Source: CAVOEB01 sp965249645 (GTDB taxonomy: Bacteria; Pseudomonadota; Alphaproteobacteria; UBA828; JAPUJA01). From it: a DNA stretch of 64,000 nucleotides. Below the pieces are notes generated by a model. It was not told where the DNA came from and made no database searches. It saw only the letters and a list, made by a program, of their open reading frames with translations. Each line of letters starts with the position of its first letter. Position 1 is the first letter of the stretch. The stretch lies in the NCBI GenBank assembly GCA_965249645.1, contig CBDFML010000010.1, positions 248,001 through 312,000 of the forward strand, written 5' to 3'. Below, piece after piece: positions 52,625 to 62,379 of this stretch. The translations under genes and the position numbers were made by a program.

Positions 52625-54238
52625 GCGCGGAGCCCCGACAGCAGGCTCATGTACGATTTGGCAGACGTTATCGCGACCCGGGCGCGCGGCAGGTACGGAT
52701 AGACGTCGAGATCCAGTCGAGGCGGCCGTCGCTCGGTCCGACACAGCACCAGGTGCTTGACGGCATCGAAGCCGATCGCGCCAAGCCGCAGGGCGTCGCC
52801 GACCGCACCCTCGACCTCCTCGGGCCGGAAGGTCTCCAGCAGACGCAACACCTGGACGTACTCGCGCTTGCCCGCCTTGCCCATGCGGGCTTCGAGCAGG
52901 CGTCGCAGAGTGATGAAGGCCTCGGGCAGGTCCCAGCCCGCCACCGGCGCGGCCTGGTCGAGGGCGCCGATCTTCTGCTCGATCAATGGCAGATAATGCA
53001 GCGGGTCGAAGATCAGGTCCTCGCTGTCATAGGACCGGCGGTGCCGGGCGATCACCTCGGCCCCGCAGCTGATCATCACCTCGTCGACATAGCCCCGGAT
53101 CAGTCCCTCGCGGTGGCCGTAGGCCACGGGTACGGAGTAGTCGTTGCCGCGGTAGCGCACCAGCGACAGCGAACTCACCCGCCCGGGACGCTTGTCGCAG
53201 GCATCGTATGGTGCCGGGGGTAGCGGTAGCAGAGCTTGGCGATCCCGCGCGAGGCGCTTCGCCGATGGTCTCCTTGTGACCCCGCAGCCGCGCCGCCTGG
53301 CGCCGGCGGCACTGTCCCGCGAGATCATCGTTCAGCGCCTCGAAGCTCTCGGCCCGCGGGACGGGGACCAGGAAGTTCCGCCGGATGAAGCCGACCAGTC
53401 CCTCGACCTTGCCTTTGTCGTTGCCCTTGCCCGGCCGGCCGAACCTGTCCTCGAACAGATAGTGGGATTGCAGCTCCGTGAAGACGCGCGCTCGCTGCCG
53501 CTTTCCATCGCCCAGGATGCGGGCAACCGCCAGCTTGGTGTTGTCGTACAGGATGGAGCGGGGGACGCCGCCGAAGAACGCAACCGCCGCGTTGTGGCCA
53601 TCGCAGAACGCCTCGGTCGTCTCCGCCGGATAGGCCTTCACGAAGCAACCATCACTGTGGGGAAGGTCGAAGGCAAGGAAGTGGACCTTGCGCGCCACAC
53701 CGCCGATCACCGCCATCGCCTCGCCGAAGTCCGCCTGGGCGTGGCCGGGGGAATGGACGAGCGGCACGAACATCTCGCGCGACCGAAGCCGCCGCTCACG
53801 GACATAGTCCTTCACGATGGTGTAGCCGCCGGTGAACCCGTACTCGTCCCGGAGACGGTCGAAGATCCGCTTCGCCGTGTGCCGTTGCTTGTGGTGGCTG
53901 GTCCGATCGTCCTCCAGGATCCGATCGATAATCCCCGTGAATGCGTCCAGCTTCGGACGCCTCCGCGGCACGCTCCGGCGATATCCCGGCGGCACCGAGA
54001 ACGACAGCATCTTGCGCACCGTCTTGCGGTCCAGCCCGAACACCCGCGAGGCCTCGCGGGTGCTCATCCCCTCGACACGACACGCCCGCCGGACCCGCGC
54101 GTACAACTCCACCCGATACATCCCCCCGCCTTCCAGTCAGAGCAACCCTGACAGAAGGCTATAGACGGTCCCATTTTGGTCCGCCACAGCCGGATCAACC
54201 GGCCGCTTCAGTGGGGGATTATTGCGCCGCCGTTCTCA
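51901..54238 (-). mobile_element. Decayed IS21-family insertion sequence (copy B)
   Basis: It matches copy A (25857-28425) from the equivalent of 26065 to the right end at TCTCA, with a handful of substitutions. Three lesions are visible: the left 208 bp are gone at the IS3 junction, 24 bp are missing within istB (near 51976), and one T is inserted in istA (53258-53259). No target duplication can be tested because the left end is absent. The right end cuts into a recombinase-like gene. Confidence 0.92.
52621..54121 (-). pseudogene. istA: Frameshifted IstA remnant of IS21 copy B
   Basis: Compared with copy A, one extra T at 53258-53259 shifts the frame. The N-terminal 289 residues (54121 down to about 53254) include the helix-turn-helix and DDE core. 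The C-terminal 190 or so residues continue in another frame to 52621. The substitution HAQADFGEA for HAEADFGEA lies next to the first catalytic Asp. Without the shift the sequence would be full length, so decay is recent. Confidence 0.9.
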
Positions 54239-54240
54239 GT

Positions 54241-54555
54241 CTGATCGATGGTTCGAACGAAAACTTCAGGAACTGTTCAGATCGGAGTCTTCATCGGCTC
54301 CTGGCCCAAGCATACCATTTCCAATCGCTGATGATGCGCCATAACGGGCGAACCATTGCTGAGCTTGCTGCCGAAGCCGGTGTTAGTAGCTCATATTTCA
54401 GTAGGGTGGTGAGGTTCAGTTTCCTGGCGCCAGAAATAGTCAGCGACGTCCTGCGCGATCGACACCCACTGGAGCTTTCCGCAAAACGACTCTCTAAGGT
54501 TTCCCGCCTTCCTGCCCGCTGGCAGGATCAATATAGCCTTTTCGGGATTGGCTAA
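54241..54555 (+). pseudogene. C-terminal remnant of a serine recombinase-like protein
   Basis: The frame is open from the IS21 right end for 104 codons (LIDGSNENFRN... to FGIG). It has the features of the C-terminal part of alphaproteobacterial recombinase-family proteins: a helix-turn-helix-like AELAAEAGVSSSYFSRVVRFSFLAPEI, then DRHPLELSAKRLSKVSRLPARW. The catalytic N-terminus is missing, because IS21 copy B replaces it. It marks an old integrated element at this site. Family assignment is by eye. Confidence 0.7.
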
Positions 54556-54590
54556 GCCGCAAATCAAACCCTTTGCAGGGCGGTGATCAG

Positions 54591-54762
54591 AGTTCCCTAG
54601 TGTCACACCTATAATGCCTGCTCTCCCAAAATAATTCCCTGTTCCGAGCTCCAGGGAATCTTATCTCTAGCTATTTGAACCGCCTCAAAAAATATGGTCG
54701 TGTGGTCCTGACTTTTGGTCCTAGACCGAATTTTCCTGTAGATTCCCTACATAACAGGGAAT
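54591..54762. repeat. ATTCCCT inverted repeats downstream of the recombinase remnant
   Basis: Two inverted repeats share the same sequence. ATTCCCTG (54634-54641) pairs with CAGGGAAT (54652-54659). ATTCCCT (54742-54748) pairs with AGGGAAT (54756-54762). A further TTCCCT is at 54593-54598. The surroundings, 54556-54816, are non-coding and AT-rich compared with the host. They may be recombinase-binding or regulatory sites of the former element. Confidence 0.55.
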
Positions 54763-54816
54763 TACAGTAGAGAATGGTTTGCCCAAGACTGGGTGGTCAG
54801 CCAGCCGGTCGCTCCG

Positions 54817-55692
54817 CTACCCCTTCTTCGCTGCTCCGTCCTCGTACCAGCCCGAGCCCACATAGCGGCCGTCATGTCCCGCATCGACCATCTGGCGGAG
54901 CAGCGGGCGGGAGTGAAAGCGCGGCCCGTAGGCGTCTTCGAGGATGCCCTGGACCTTGAGCGAGAGGCTGTTCTTGGTCAGGTCCATCAACTGAAACGGG
55001 CCGATCGGGTGGCCCAGTCCCAGGCGGCACGCGGTGTCCACATCCTGAGGCGTCGCCACGCCCTCCTCGACCAGGCGCACCGCCTCGATCAGCAGGGCGT
55101 GGAGCACCCGGTTGACGGCAAACCCCACCACGTCCTTGATCCTGATCGGCTCCTTGCCGATGGCCCGGCAGAACGCCATCACGGTCTCGAAATCCGCCTC
55201 GTCCGTTTCCCGCTGGGGGATCACCTCGACCAGTTTCATGTGCGAAACCGGCGAGAAGAAGTGGGTGCCCATGAAGCGGCCACGCCGCTCGGGCGCGAAG
55301 CTGGCCGACAGGCTCAGGATCGAAATGGTCGAGGTGTTGCTGGTCACGATGCAGTCGGGTCGGCACAGCGCGTCGAGCCGGCGGAAAATTTCGCCCTTCA
55401 CGCCCGCGTCTTCGACCGCCGCCTCGATCACCATGTCGCACTCGGAGAAATCGTCGAGGCTCGCCGCGGTCGAGAGATTGGCGAGCGCCGTATCCCTCTG
55501 CGCCGCCTCATAGAAGCCGCGCTCCACGCCCTTGTCCAAAATCTTGCCCATGCGTTCGTGAAGCGAGCCGGTCGCCGCCTCGTCGGTGTCCTGCACGATC
55601 ACGTTGCAACCCGCCAGCGCGCTGACCAGCCCGATCTCCGAACCCATCATCCCCGCGCCCACGACGCCGACCTCGTTGAACTCCCGAGTCAT
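54817..55692 (-). CDS. 3-hydroxyacyl-CoA dehydrogenase (3-hydroxybutyryl-CoA type)
   Basis: The start at 55692 gives 291 residues beginning MTREFNEVGVVGAGMMGSEIG, with the NAD-binding motif GAGMMG. The catalytic region GTHFFSPVSHMKLVEVIP contains the conserved His-Glu pair of the family, and GFAVNRVLHALLIEAVRL follows. The monofunctional size points to the 3-hydroxybutyryl-CoA dehydrogenase type, oxidising 3-hydroxyacyl-CoA in beta-oxidation or PHB metabolism. It follows the acyl-CoA dehydrogenase gene by 10 bases and ends the operon. Confidence 0.92.
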   Translation of the reverse strand: MTREFNEVGVVGAGMMGSEIGLVSALAGCNVIVQDTDEAATGSLHERMGKILDKGVERGFYEAAQRDTALANLSTAASLDDFSECDMVIEAAVEDAGVKGEIFRRLDALCRPDCIVTSNTSTISILSLSASFAPERRGRFMGTHFFSPVSHMKLVEVIPQRETDEADFETVMAFCRAIGKEPIRIKDVVGFAVNRVLHALLIEAVRLVEEGVATPQDVDTACRLGLGHPIGPFQLMDLTKNSLSLKVQGILEDAYGPRFHSRPLLRQMVDAGHDGRYVGSGWYEDGAAKKG

Positions 55693-55702
55693 TTCGCTCC
55701 TC

Positions 55703-57505
55703 CTAAAACCACTCGTCTTGCATTTCGAGAGAGGTCGCATCAAGACCCGCCAGCAGCGCGCATTGCTGCCTGATCTTGGGCAGCTCCCAGCGGAAGATAT
55801 AGCGGCAGGCCTGCAGCTTGCCGGCGTAGAAATCCGCGTCCGCCGGCGTCGTCTCGCTGCTTCGGGCCGCGGCCACGACCGCTTGCCTGAGCCAGGTCCA
55901 GGCGATCACGACCTGGCCCAGGGTGTCGAGATAGAGCGTCGCGTTGGCCAGCGCCAGATCGATTTCGCCGCGGTCCTTCGCCGCCAGCAACGCCGCCGTC
56001 GTCTCCTTGACGGTGGCAAGCGCGTCCGCAAGCTCGCCCGCCATGGCGCCCAGCGCGTTATCGCCCCGTGCCTCCTCGATGGTGTCCTCGATCGCGCCGG
56101 TCAGCGTCGCGAACGCCGCGCCGTCCTCCATCCCCACCTTGCGGCCCAGCAGGTCGAGGCCCTGGATGCCCGTGGTGCCCTCGTGGATGGCGTTCAGCCG
56201 GTTGTCGCGGAAATACTGCTCGACGGGGAAGTCCTTGGTATAGCCGTAACCGCCCAGCACCTGCACCGCGTGGCTGTTGGCCAGCGTGCCGTACTCCGCC
56301 GGGTAGCTCTTCACGATGGGGGTCAGCACGTCGAGCAGGCGGCCCGCGTGCTCGCGCGCCGCCGCGTCCGGCGCCGTCTTCTGTTCGTCGACCAGCGAGG
56401 CGGCGTAAAGGACCAGAGCCATCGAGCCTTCGGCATAGGCTTTCTGGGCGAGCAGCATGCGCTTGATATCCGCGTGTTCCACGATCGCGACGGGCGGGCT
56501 GTCCGGGTCCTTGTTGCTCGGCAGGCGGCCTTGGGGGCGTTCGCGCGCATAGGCGAGCGAGGCGGCATAGCCGCAGCAGGCGAGCACCGCACCGCCCAGT
56601 CCGATGCCGATACGCGCCTCGTTCATCATGGAGAACATGTAGAACAGTCCCCGGTTGGGCTCGCCGATCAGCCAGCCGAGGCAATCGTCGTTCTCGCCGA
56701 AACTGACCGGGCTCGAAGTGTTGCCGTGCCAGCCCATCTTCTCGATCATGCCCGTCATGACCACGTCGTTGGGCTCGCCCGGCTCGCCGTTTGCATCGAG
56801 CCGGTAGCGCGGTACGAGGAAGAGCGAGATGCCCTTGGTGCCTCGGGGTGCGCCCTCGATGCGGCCCAGCACCATATGGACGATGTTCTCGCTCAGCTCG
56901 TGCTCGACGCAGGAGGTAAAAATCTTCGCACCCTTGATCCGGTAGCTGCCGTCTCCCTGGGGCGTCGCCTTGGTGCTGAGATCGGCAAGCCCGCTGCCCG
57001 CCTGGGGCTCGGTCAGCGCCATGGTGCCCGTGAAGCGGCCATCGAGCATGCGCGCCAGGTAAAGCGCCTTCTGCTCCGCCGAGCCGAACGCGGCGAGCAA
57101 ATTGGCCGCCGCGATGGTAAGGAAATGATAGGAAAAGAGCTGCACGCTGCCTGCCGTAAAATGCGCGAGCGCGGCCTGGGTCACCACCCAGGGAAGTTGC
57201 AAACCACCCACCGCCTCGTCGTGATGGGCGGCGAGAAAGCCCGCTTCCGCGGCCGCGTCGTAGGCCGCCTTGGTCTCGGGGATCGGTGTAACCTTGCCGT
57301 CGACGATCTTCACCCCCTCCGTGTCCGCCTTGCGGTGAAACGGCAGGTAGCGCTCCTCGGCGATCCGCCGCGCGGTCTCGAGCATGGCGTCGAAGCTCTC
57401 CCGGCCGTGCTCGGCGAAGCGTGGGCGTTCGCACAGGCGCTCCACGTCGAGCAGTTCGTAAAGCAGAAACTCGACGTCGCGCGCGGAAAGCGGCAGCTCG
57501 CTCAC
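55703..57505 (-). CDS. Acyl-CoA dehydrogenase
   Basis: This 600-residue enzyme starts alpha,beta-dehydrogenation of acyl-CoA and passes electrons to ETF. It has the N-terminal helical domain with YLPFHRKADTEGVKI, the middle FAD-binding region (ALTEPQAGSGLADLSTKATP), and the C-terminal QVLGGYGYTKDFPVEQYFRD. The length is well above the usual 380, placing it with the large C-terminally extended proteobacterial acyl-CoA dehydrogenases, some of which act on long chains. It overlaps the ligase start by four bases. The ETF-ubiquinone oxidoreductase at 40691 is its likely downstream partner. Confidence 0.94.
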   Translation of the reverse strand: MSELPLSARDVEFLLYELLDVERLCERPRFAEHGRESFDAMLETARRIAEERYLPFHRKADTEGVKIVDGKVTPIPETKAAYDAAAEAGFLAAHHDEAVGGLQLPWVVTQAALAHFTAGSVQLFSYHFLTIAAANLLAAFGSAEQKALYLARMLDGRFTGTMALTEPQAGSGLADLSTKATPQGDGSYRIKGAKIFTSCVEHELSENIVHMVLGRIEGAPRGTKGISLFLVPRYRLDANGEPGEPNDVVMTGMIEKMGWHGNTSSPVSFGENDDCLGWLIGEPNRGLFYMFSMMNEARIGIGLGGAVLACCGYAASLAYARERPQGRLPSNKDPDSPPVAIVEHADIKRMLLAQKAYAEGSMALVLYAASLVDEQKTAPDAAAREHAGRLLDVLTPIVKSYPAEYGTLANSHAVQVLGGYGYTKDFPVEQYFRDNRLNAIHEGTTGIQGLDLLGRKVGMEDGAAFATLTGAIEDTIEEARGDNALGAMAGELADALATVKETTAALLAAKDRGEIDLALANATLYLDTLGQVVIAWTWLRQAVVAAARSSETTPADADFYAGKLQACRYIFRWELPKIRQQCALLAGLDATSLEMQDEWF

Positions 57506-59130
57506 AGCGCCGCCGCCTGTTCGCGCAGCAGAAATTTCTGGATCTTGCCAGTTGCGGTCTTGGGCAGGGGGCCGAACTCGACCCGCTTGGGCGCCTTGTA
57601 ATGGGCCATGCGCTCACGGCACCACTCGATCAGCTCGTCCGGTCCGGGTGTTGCCACGCCGTCCTTCAGGGTCACGAAAGCGACGGGGATCTCGCCCCAT
57701 TTTTCGTCGTCCTTGGCCACCACCGCGGCCTCGAGCACCGCAGCGTGGCGGTAGAGCACATCCTCGACTTCGAGGGACGAGATGTTTTCGCCGCCCGAGA
57801 TGATGATGTCCTTGGAACGGTCCTTGATCTCGATATAGCCGTCCGGATGGAGCACCGCGATATCGCCCGAGCGGTACCAGCCGCCCGCGAAGCTGGCTTT
57901 TGTCGTCGGCACGTTCTTGAGGTAGCCCTTCATGATCGAATGGCCGCGCATCATGATCTCGCCTGTCGTCTCGCCGTCCGCGGGCACGCGCTCGAGCGTC
58001 TCCGGGTCGGCCACGATGACGTCGTCGACCGACAGGTTGGGCACTCCCTGGCGGGCCATGATTTGGGCGCGCTCGCCCGCGTCCAGCACATCCCACTCGT
58101 TATGCCAGGCGCAGGTCGTGGCCGGTCCGTAGGTCTCGGTCAGGCCGTAGGCGTGGCTCACGTTCAAGCCCAGCCTGTCGCACTTCTCGATCACCGCCGC
58201 CGGGGGTGCCGCGCCACCGGTGGTGAACTCGACAGCGTGGTTTGTGCGCCGGCTCACCCCGGTTGGTGCGTTGACCAGGGTGTTGAGCACGACCGGCGCG
58301 CCCGCCATGTGGCTGACTTTGTGCTCGTCGATCAGCCGGAAGATGTCGCCGGCGTCCACTTTGCGCAGGCAGACATGGGTGCCCGCCATGGCGGTCACCA
58401 CCCAGCCCATGGTCCAGCCGTTGCAATGGAACAGCGGCAGGGTCCAGAGGTAGACGCAGTTGCGTGTCATCCCGTAATGCAGCGCGTTCGAGAGCGCGCT
58501 GATATAGGCACCCCGGTGATGAAATACCACGCCCTTGGGGTCGCCCGTCGTGCCCGAGGTGTAGTTGAGTGCGATCGCGTCCCATTCGTCCTCGATGCCC
58601 TCACCCTCGAAGTCGGGATCGCCCGCCGCGAGCAGCGCGTCGTAGTCGAGCTGGTCCAGCCGTTCGCCGCCCGCGCCCAGCGGGTCGTCGATGTCGATGA
58701 CGACGATCTCGCGCCCAAGCTCCGCAATTGCCGGACCCGAGACCCCGGCGTATTCCGTGTCCGCGAGGAACACTTTGGCCTCGCCATGCGCGAGCATGAA
58801 GCGCACCGCGCCCGCGTCGAGCCGCGTGTTGATCATGTTGAGCACCGCGCCCAGCATGGGCACCGCGTAGAGCGCATCGAGTGCGGCGGGAATGTTAGGG
58901 GCCAGCATCGCCACCGTGTCGCCGCGCCCCACGCCGAGCGCGGCAAGTTGCGAGGCAAGCCGGCGACAGCGTGCACCGAACTCGGCGTAGGTGATGCGCT
59001 GATCGCCGTGGATAATCGCGCAATGCTCCGGATAGGCGCGCACGGCACGCTTCAGAAATGTCAGCGGCGTCAGCGGCCCGCGGTTCGCGGGCCCCGGATC
59101 GAGATCGCGCTCGAAGATCGTCTCGCTCAT
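57502..59130 (-). CDS. AMP-binding acyl-CoA ligase
   Basis: This 542-residue enzyme activates a fatty or related acid with ATP and CoA. It has the P-loop YTSGTTGDPKGVVFHHRG, the SHAYGLTETYGPATTCAWH motif, the RSGDIAVLHPDGYIEIKDRSKDIIISGGENISS region, and the C-terminal AYLKAP-like YKAPKRVEFGPLPKTATGKIQK with the catalytic lysine. It is most like medium- and long-chain acyl-CoA synthetases. It starts the ligase-dehydrogenase-hydroxyacyl dehydrogenase operon; a thiolase and enoyl-CoA hydratase are not in this operon. Confidence 0.94.
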   Translation of the reverse strand: MSETIFERDLDPGPANRGPLTPLTFLKRAVRAYPEHCAIIHGDQRITYAEFGARCRRLASQLAALGVGRGDTVAMLAPNIPAALDALYAVPMLGAVLNMINTRLDAGAVRFMLAHGEAKVFLADTEYAGVSGPAIAELGREIVVIDIDDPLGAGGERLDQLDYDALLAAGDPDFEGEGIEDEWDAIALNYTSGTTGDPKGVVFHHRGAYISALSNALHYGMTRNCVYLWTLPLFHCNGWTMGWVVTAMAGTHVCLRKVDAGDIFRLIDEHKVSHMAGAPVVLNTLVNAPTGVSRRTNHAVEFTTGGAAPPAAVIEKCDRLGLNVSHAYGLTETYGPATTCAWHNEWDVLDAGERAQIMARQGVPNLSVDDVIVADPETLERVPADGETTGEIMMRGHSIMKGYLKNVPTTKASFAGGWYRSGDIAVLHPDGYIEIKDRSKDIIISGGENISSLEVEDVLYRHAAVLEAAVVAKDDEKWGEIPVAFVTLKDGVATPGPDELIEWCRERMAHYKAPKRVEFGPLPKTATGKIQKFLLREQAAAL

Positions 59131-59172
59131 GACGGCGAACCTCGCCTCCTCCGCTCCTGCAGCGGCCCCAGG

Positions 59173-62100
59173 CTACTCCGCACTAGCCTGCGCGGGCTCA
59201 TCGTCCCGCTCTTTTTGCCTCAGCCGGCGGCGTTCGCCAAGGGGCACGCTAATCGAGAGCAACGGCGGCACGATGGCCAGCGTGAGGACTGCCGAGAGGG
59301 CGAGCCCGCCGACCACCACCGAGCCCAGCCCGCGATAAAGTTCGGAGCCCGCGCCGGGAAACAAAACCAGCGGCAGCATGCCGAACACGCTGGTCAGAGT
59401 CGACATGAAGATCGGCCGGATGCGGTTCTGGGTCGCCTGCAGGATCGCCGCGTCGACGCGCAAGCCCTCGCTGCGGATATGAAGCAGGGTCTGATGGACC
59501 AACAAGATCGCATTGTTGACCACGATGCCGATCAGGATGACGAAACCGAGCAGGGTCAGCATGTCGAGCGGCTGGAAGGCGTAGAGATTGACTAGCGACA
59601 GCCCGCCGATGCCGCCGGCGGTGGCTAGCGGCACCGAGAGCATTATGATCAGCGGATAGATAAAGCTTTCGAACAGCACCGCCATGATCAGATAAACGAT
59701 CACCACGGCGAGCGCGAGGTTCAGCATCATCGCGTCCCAGGTCTGGGTCAGCTCGTCCGCGGTGCCGCGCAGCTCGAGGCTCACGCCCGGTGGCATGCCC
59801 TGGTCTGTCAACACGTCGACGACCTCGGTCTGCATCAGCTCGAGCGCGGTCTCCAGCGGCATCTCGGTGACGGGGCGGACCTCGAGGGTCACCGTGCGTT
59901 CACGTTCCACATGGCGGATCTCGGTCGGTCCAGACGTGATCTCCACCGTGGCGACCGACTGGGTCGGCACGATGATTCCCGAGCCGGTCACCACGGGCAG
60001 GTTGGCGATTGCCTGGGTCCGCTCGTCGGCGGGCTCGGGGCCCATCAGTACCAGGTCGATGCGGTCGCCCTCGAAGGTGATTTCCGAGACCCTGAGCCCG
60101 TCGTTGAAGGCATCCAGCGTCAGTCCGAGGTCGGTCGTCGTCAGCTGGTTGTCGGCAAGGCGCACCGGGTCGGGCAGCACGCGAACCTCCGGCGCGCCGA
60201 GTTCGAGGCCGGGGTCGGGCAGCAGCTGGTGGCCCTCGGTCATGGGCAGCACCCCGTCGACCAGGTAGGCGGCGCTAAGCGCGACGCTTAAAATCGCGCC
60301 CAGGTCGGGGCCCGAGATGTCGAGGTCGATGGTTCGCCCGCCGCCGATGCCGCGGTCGAACAGCGAGGTTTGCTGCACAAAACCGTACGAGCCCGGCTCG
60401 TTGAAGACCGGCGCGCGCAGCACGGGCACCAGCTCGCCGGCCCGGTTCGGTTCCACCGCCGAGGCCCCGACAAAGACCATGGTGGGCAGCGCGACGAAAA
60501 AGAAATCCTCCATCTTCGGGGTTCCATCGGGTGCCTCCTCGGGGCCGGTTTTGCTCATCCAGTAGGGCTCGACCGCGGCTTCCACGTCGCGGGCGATCGC
60601 GGTCGTGGTGTCCAGGTTGTAGCCGGGCGGCGGCAGCACGATGCCGAACACGAAGTTCTGGTTGCCTTCGGGCAGGTAGTCGAGCTTGGGCAGGAAGACG
60701 ATGGTGGCGAGTGCTGCGAGCCCGATGATCGCCGCCACCAAGCCCAGTGCTATGATCTTGGAGCGCACCACGAGGCGGGTGTAGCCCAGGACCGCGCGCA
60801 CGAAGCGCTCGGCCAGGCCATCGATCACCGGCAGGCGGCGGCGCGCCCGGGATTCCTTGAGGTTGCCACGCAACAGGCGGTTGGCGAGGGCCGGGATGAC
60901 GGTGATGGAGACAACGAGCGAGAGCAGCACAGCGACCGAGATCGCAACCGCGATGTCGCGGAACAGCTGGCCAACCTCGAGTTCCATGATCAGGATCGGC
61001 ACGAAGACGAGCACCGTGGTCAGCGCCGAGACAAACACCGCGCCCCACACCCCGACCGCGCCGTGATAGGCGGCGTCACGGGTGGATCGACCCTCCTGGC
61101 GCAGGCGGTAGATGTTTTCGAGCACCACGATGGCGGCATCGACCGCCATGCCGACGGCAAACGCGATGCCGGCCAGCGAAATCACGTTGATCGAGCGGCC
61201 CAGCATCGCCATGGCGACGAAAGAGCCGATCACCGAGATCGGGATCGCCAGCGAGATGATCGCCGTCGCCCCCGCCGAGCGCAGGAAGAGCAGCAGGATC
61301 AGCGCCGCCAGCACACCGCCGACATAGACGTTCTGGAGCACAAGGTCGATTGCGGATTCGATATAGACCGTCTCGTCGTAGACCAGCTCGAGCAGCAGCC
61401 CCTTCTCGGGCACGATCGTCGCATTCATCTCGTCGACGGCGGCCCGGATGCCGTCCATGGTTTTGATCACGTTCGCGCCCGCTTCGCGCACCGCCGAGAA
61501 GGCGAGCGAGGGCAGGCCGTCGGTGCGGATATATTCGCTCGGATCGCGATGGCCGAACGCGACCACAGCGATATCGCCCACCGTCACCCGCCCGAAACGG
61601 TCGGCCTCCGAGCCTTGCGCGCTACGCAACACCACCGCGCGCACCCGTTCGGGCGAATTGAGCTCGCCGTCCGTGCGCACCACGTAGCGGCGCTTGCCCT
61701 CATCCACGTCGCCCGCGGTGATCGAGGCGTCCGCCTCGCGCAGGCGCGCCACCACCTCGGGCACGGTCAGGCCGTAGCGCGCCATTTTTTCGGGATCGAC
61801 GACAATCTGCAGTTCCCGCTCCGAGCCACCATAAAGCGTCGTGAGTGCCACCCCCTGAACCCGCTCGACGCGGTCCTGGATCACGTCCTCGACGAAATCG
61901 CCGAAGGTATGAACGTCGGGCTTGACGGCCGCGTTGGGATCGTGGCGCACGATGAACCAGGCGATCGCGTTGTCTTCGGCGCTCGCCGTGCTCAGGCTCG
62001 GCTCGACCGCTTCCTCGGGATAGCCCGTAACCCGGTCGAGCCGATTGGCGACTAGGAGCAGCGCCTGACCCATGTCGTGGCTGGTCTCGAACTCGAGGGT

Positions 62101-62373
62101 GACCTCGCCGAAGCTGTCCTGCGAGCTGCTGACCATGCTGGCCAGCCCTTCGAGCCCCTTGAGCACCTCTTCCTGGCGGTTGACGATCTCGCGTTCGACC
62201 TCCACGGGCGAGGCGCCCGGCCAGGTCGTGCTCACGGTGATCACCGGCTCGCGCACGTCCGGGGTCAGTTGGATCGGGATTTGCGCCAGGCCCACCATGC
62301 CGAACATGATGACCATGAGCACCGCCGCGACGACGGCGATCGGTCTCTCGATCGCGAGCCGGATGAGGTTCAT
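59173..62373 (-). CDS. RND-family efflux transporter permease
   Basis: This 1066-residue inner-membrane pump uses the proton gradient to drive export. The N-terminus MNLIRLAIERPIAVVAAVLMV is typical of the RND family. Large periplasmic loops lie between helices 1-2 and 7-8. A conserved helix region, GMAVDAAIVVLENIYRLRQEG, carries the proton-relay Asp. The C-terminal half includes GIVVNNAILLVHQT. With the adaptor gene upstream it makes a tripartite pump; the outer-membrane channel is not in this window. A drug, lipid or metal substrate cannot be told from sequence, though it is not of the metal-specific CusA type by visible motifs. Confidence 0.94.
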   Translation of the reverse strand: MNLIRLAIERPIAVVAAVLMVIMFGMVGLAQIPIQLTPDVREPVITVSTTWPGASPVEVEREIVNRQEEVLKGLEGLASMVSSSQDSFGEVTLEFETSHDMGQALLLVANRLDRVTGYPEEAVEPSLSTASAEDNAIAWFIVRHDPNAAVKPDVHTFGDFVEDVIQDRVERVQGVALTTLYGGSERELQIVVDPEKMARYGLTVPEVVARLREADASITAGDVDEGKRRYVVRTDGELNSPERVRAVVLRSAQGSEADRFGRVTVGDIAVVAFGHRDPSEYIRTDGLPSLAFSAVREAGANVIKTMDGIRAAVDEMNATIVPEKGLLLELVYDETVYIESAIDLVLQNVYVGGVLAALILLLFLRSAGATAIISLAIPISVIGSFVAMAMLGRSINVISLAGIAFAVGMAVDAAIVVLENIYRLRQEGRSTRDAAYHGAVGVWGAVFVSALTTVLVFVPILIMELEVGQLFRDIAVAISVAVLLSLVVSITVIPALANRLLRGNLKESRARRRLPVIDGLAERFVRAVLGYTRLVVRSKIIALGLVAAIIGLAALATIVFLPKLDYLPEGNQNFVFGIVLPPPGYNLDTTTAIARDVEAAVEPYWMSKTGPEEAPDGTPKMEDFFFVALPTMVFVGASAVEPNRAGELVPVLRAPVFNEPGSYGFVQQTSLFDRGIGGGRTIDLDISGPDLGAILSVALSAAYLVDGVLPMTEGHQLLPDPGLELGAPEVRVLPDPVRLADNQLTTTDLGLTLDAFNDGLRVSEITFEGDRIDLVLMGPEPADERTQAIANLPVVTGSGIIVPTQSVATVEITSGPTEIRHVERERTVTLEVRPVTEMPLETALELMQTEVVDVLTDQGMPPGVSLELRGTADELTQTWDAMMLNLALAVVIVYLIMAVLFESFIYPLIIMLSVPLATAGGIGGLSLVNLYAFQPLDMLTLLGFVILIGIVVNNAILLVHQTLLHIRSEGLRVDAAILQATQNRIRPIFMSTLTSVFGMLPLVLFPGAGSELYRGLGSVVVGGLALSAVLTLAIVPPLLSISVPLGERRRLRQKERDDEPAQASAE

Positions 62374-62379
62374 CGCGGA

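Noticed and set aside
47739..54780. An intact prophage or integrative element at the tRNA-Gln gene
   Set aside because: Only a recombinase remnant remains; no structural, packaging or conjugation gene and no second copy of the tRNA 3' end was found.
55586..57601. Very long reading frame (about 670 codons) antisense to the acyl-CoA dehydrogenase
   Set aside because: It mirrors the codon structure of the real gene in high-GC DNA, has no recognisable domain, and crosses the ends of neighbouring genes.
57421..59595. Long plus-strand frame (about 720 codons) antisense to the acyl-CoA ligase and RND permease
   Set aside because: High-GC shadow of two genuine genes; its composition is His/Arg-rich with no domain.
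60370..62055. Long plus-strand frame antisense to the RND permease
   Set aside because: His-, Asp- and Arg-rich shadow translation without family signature.
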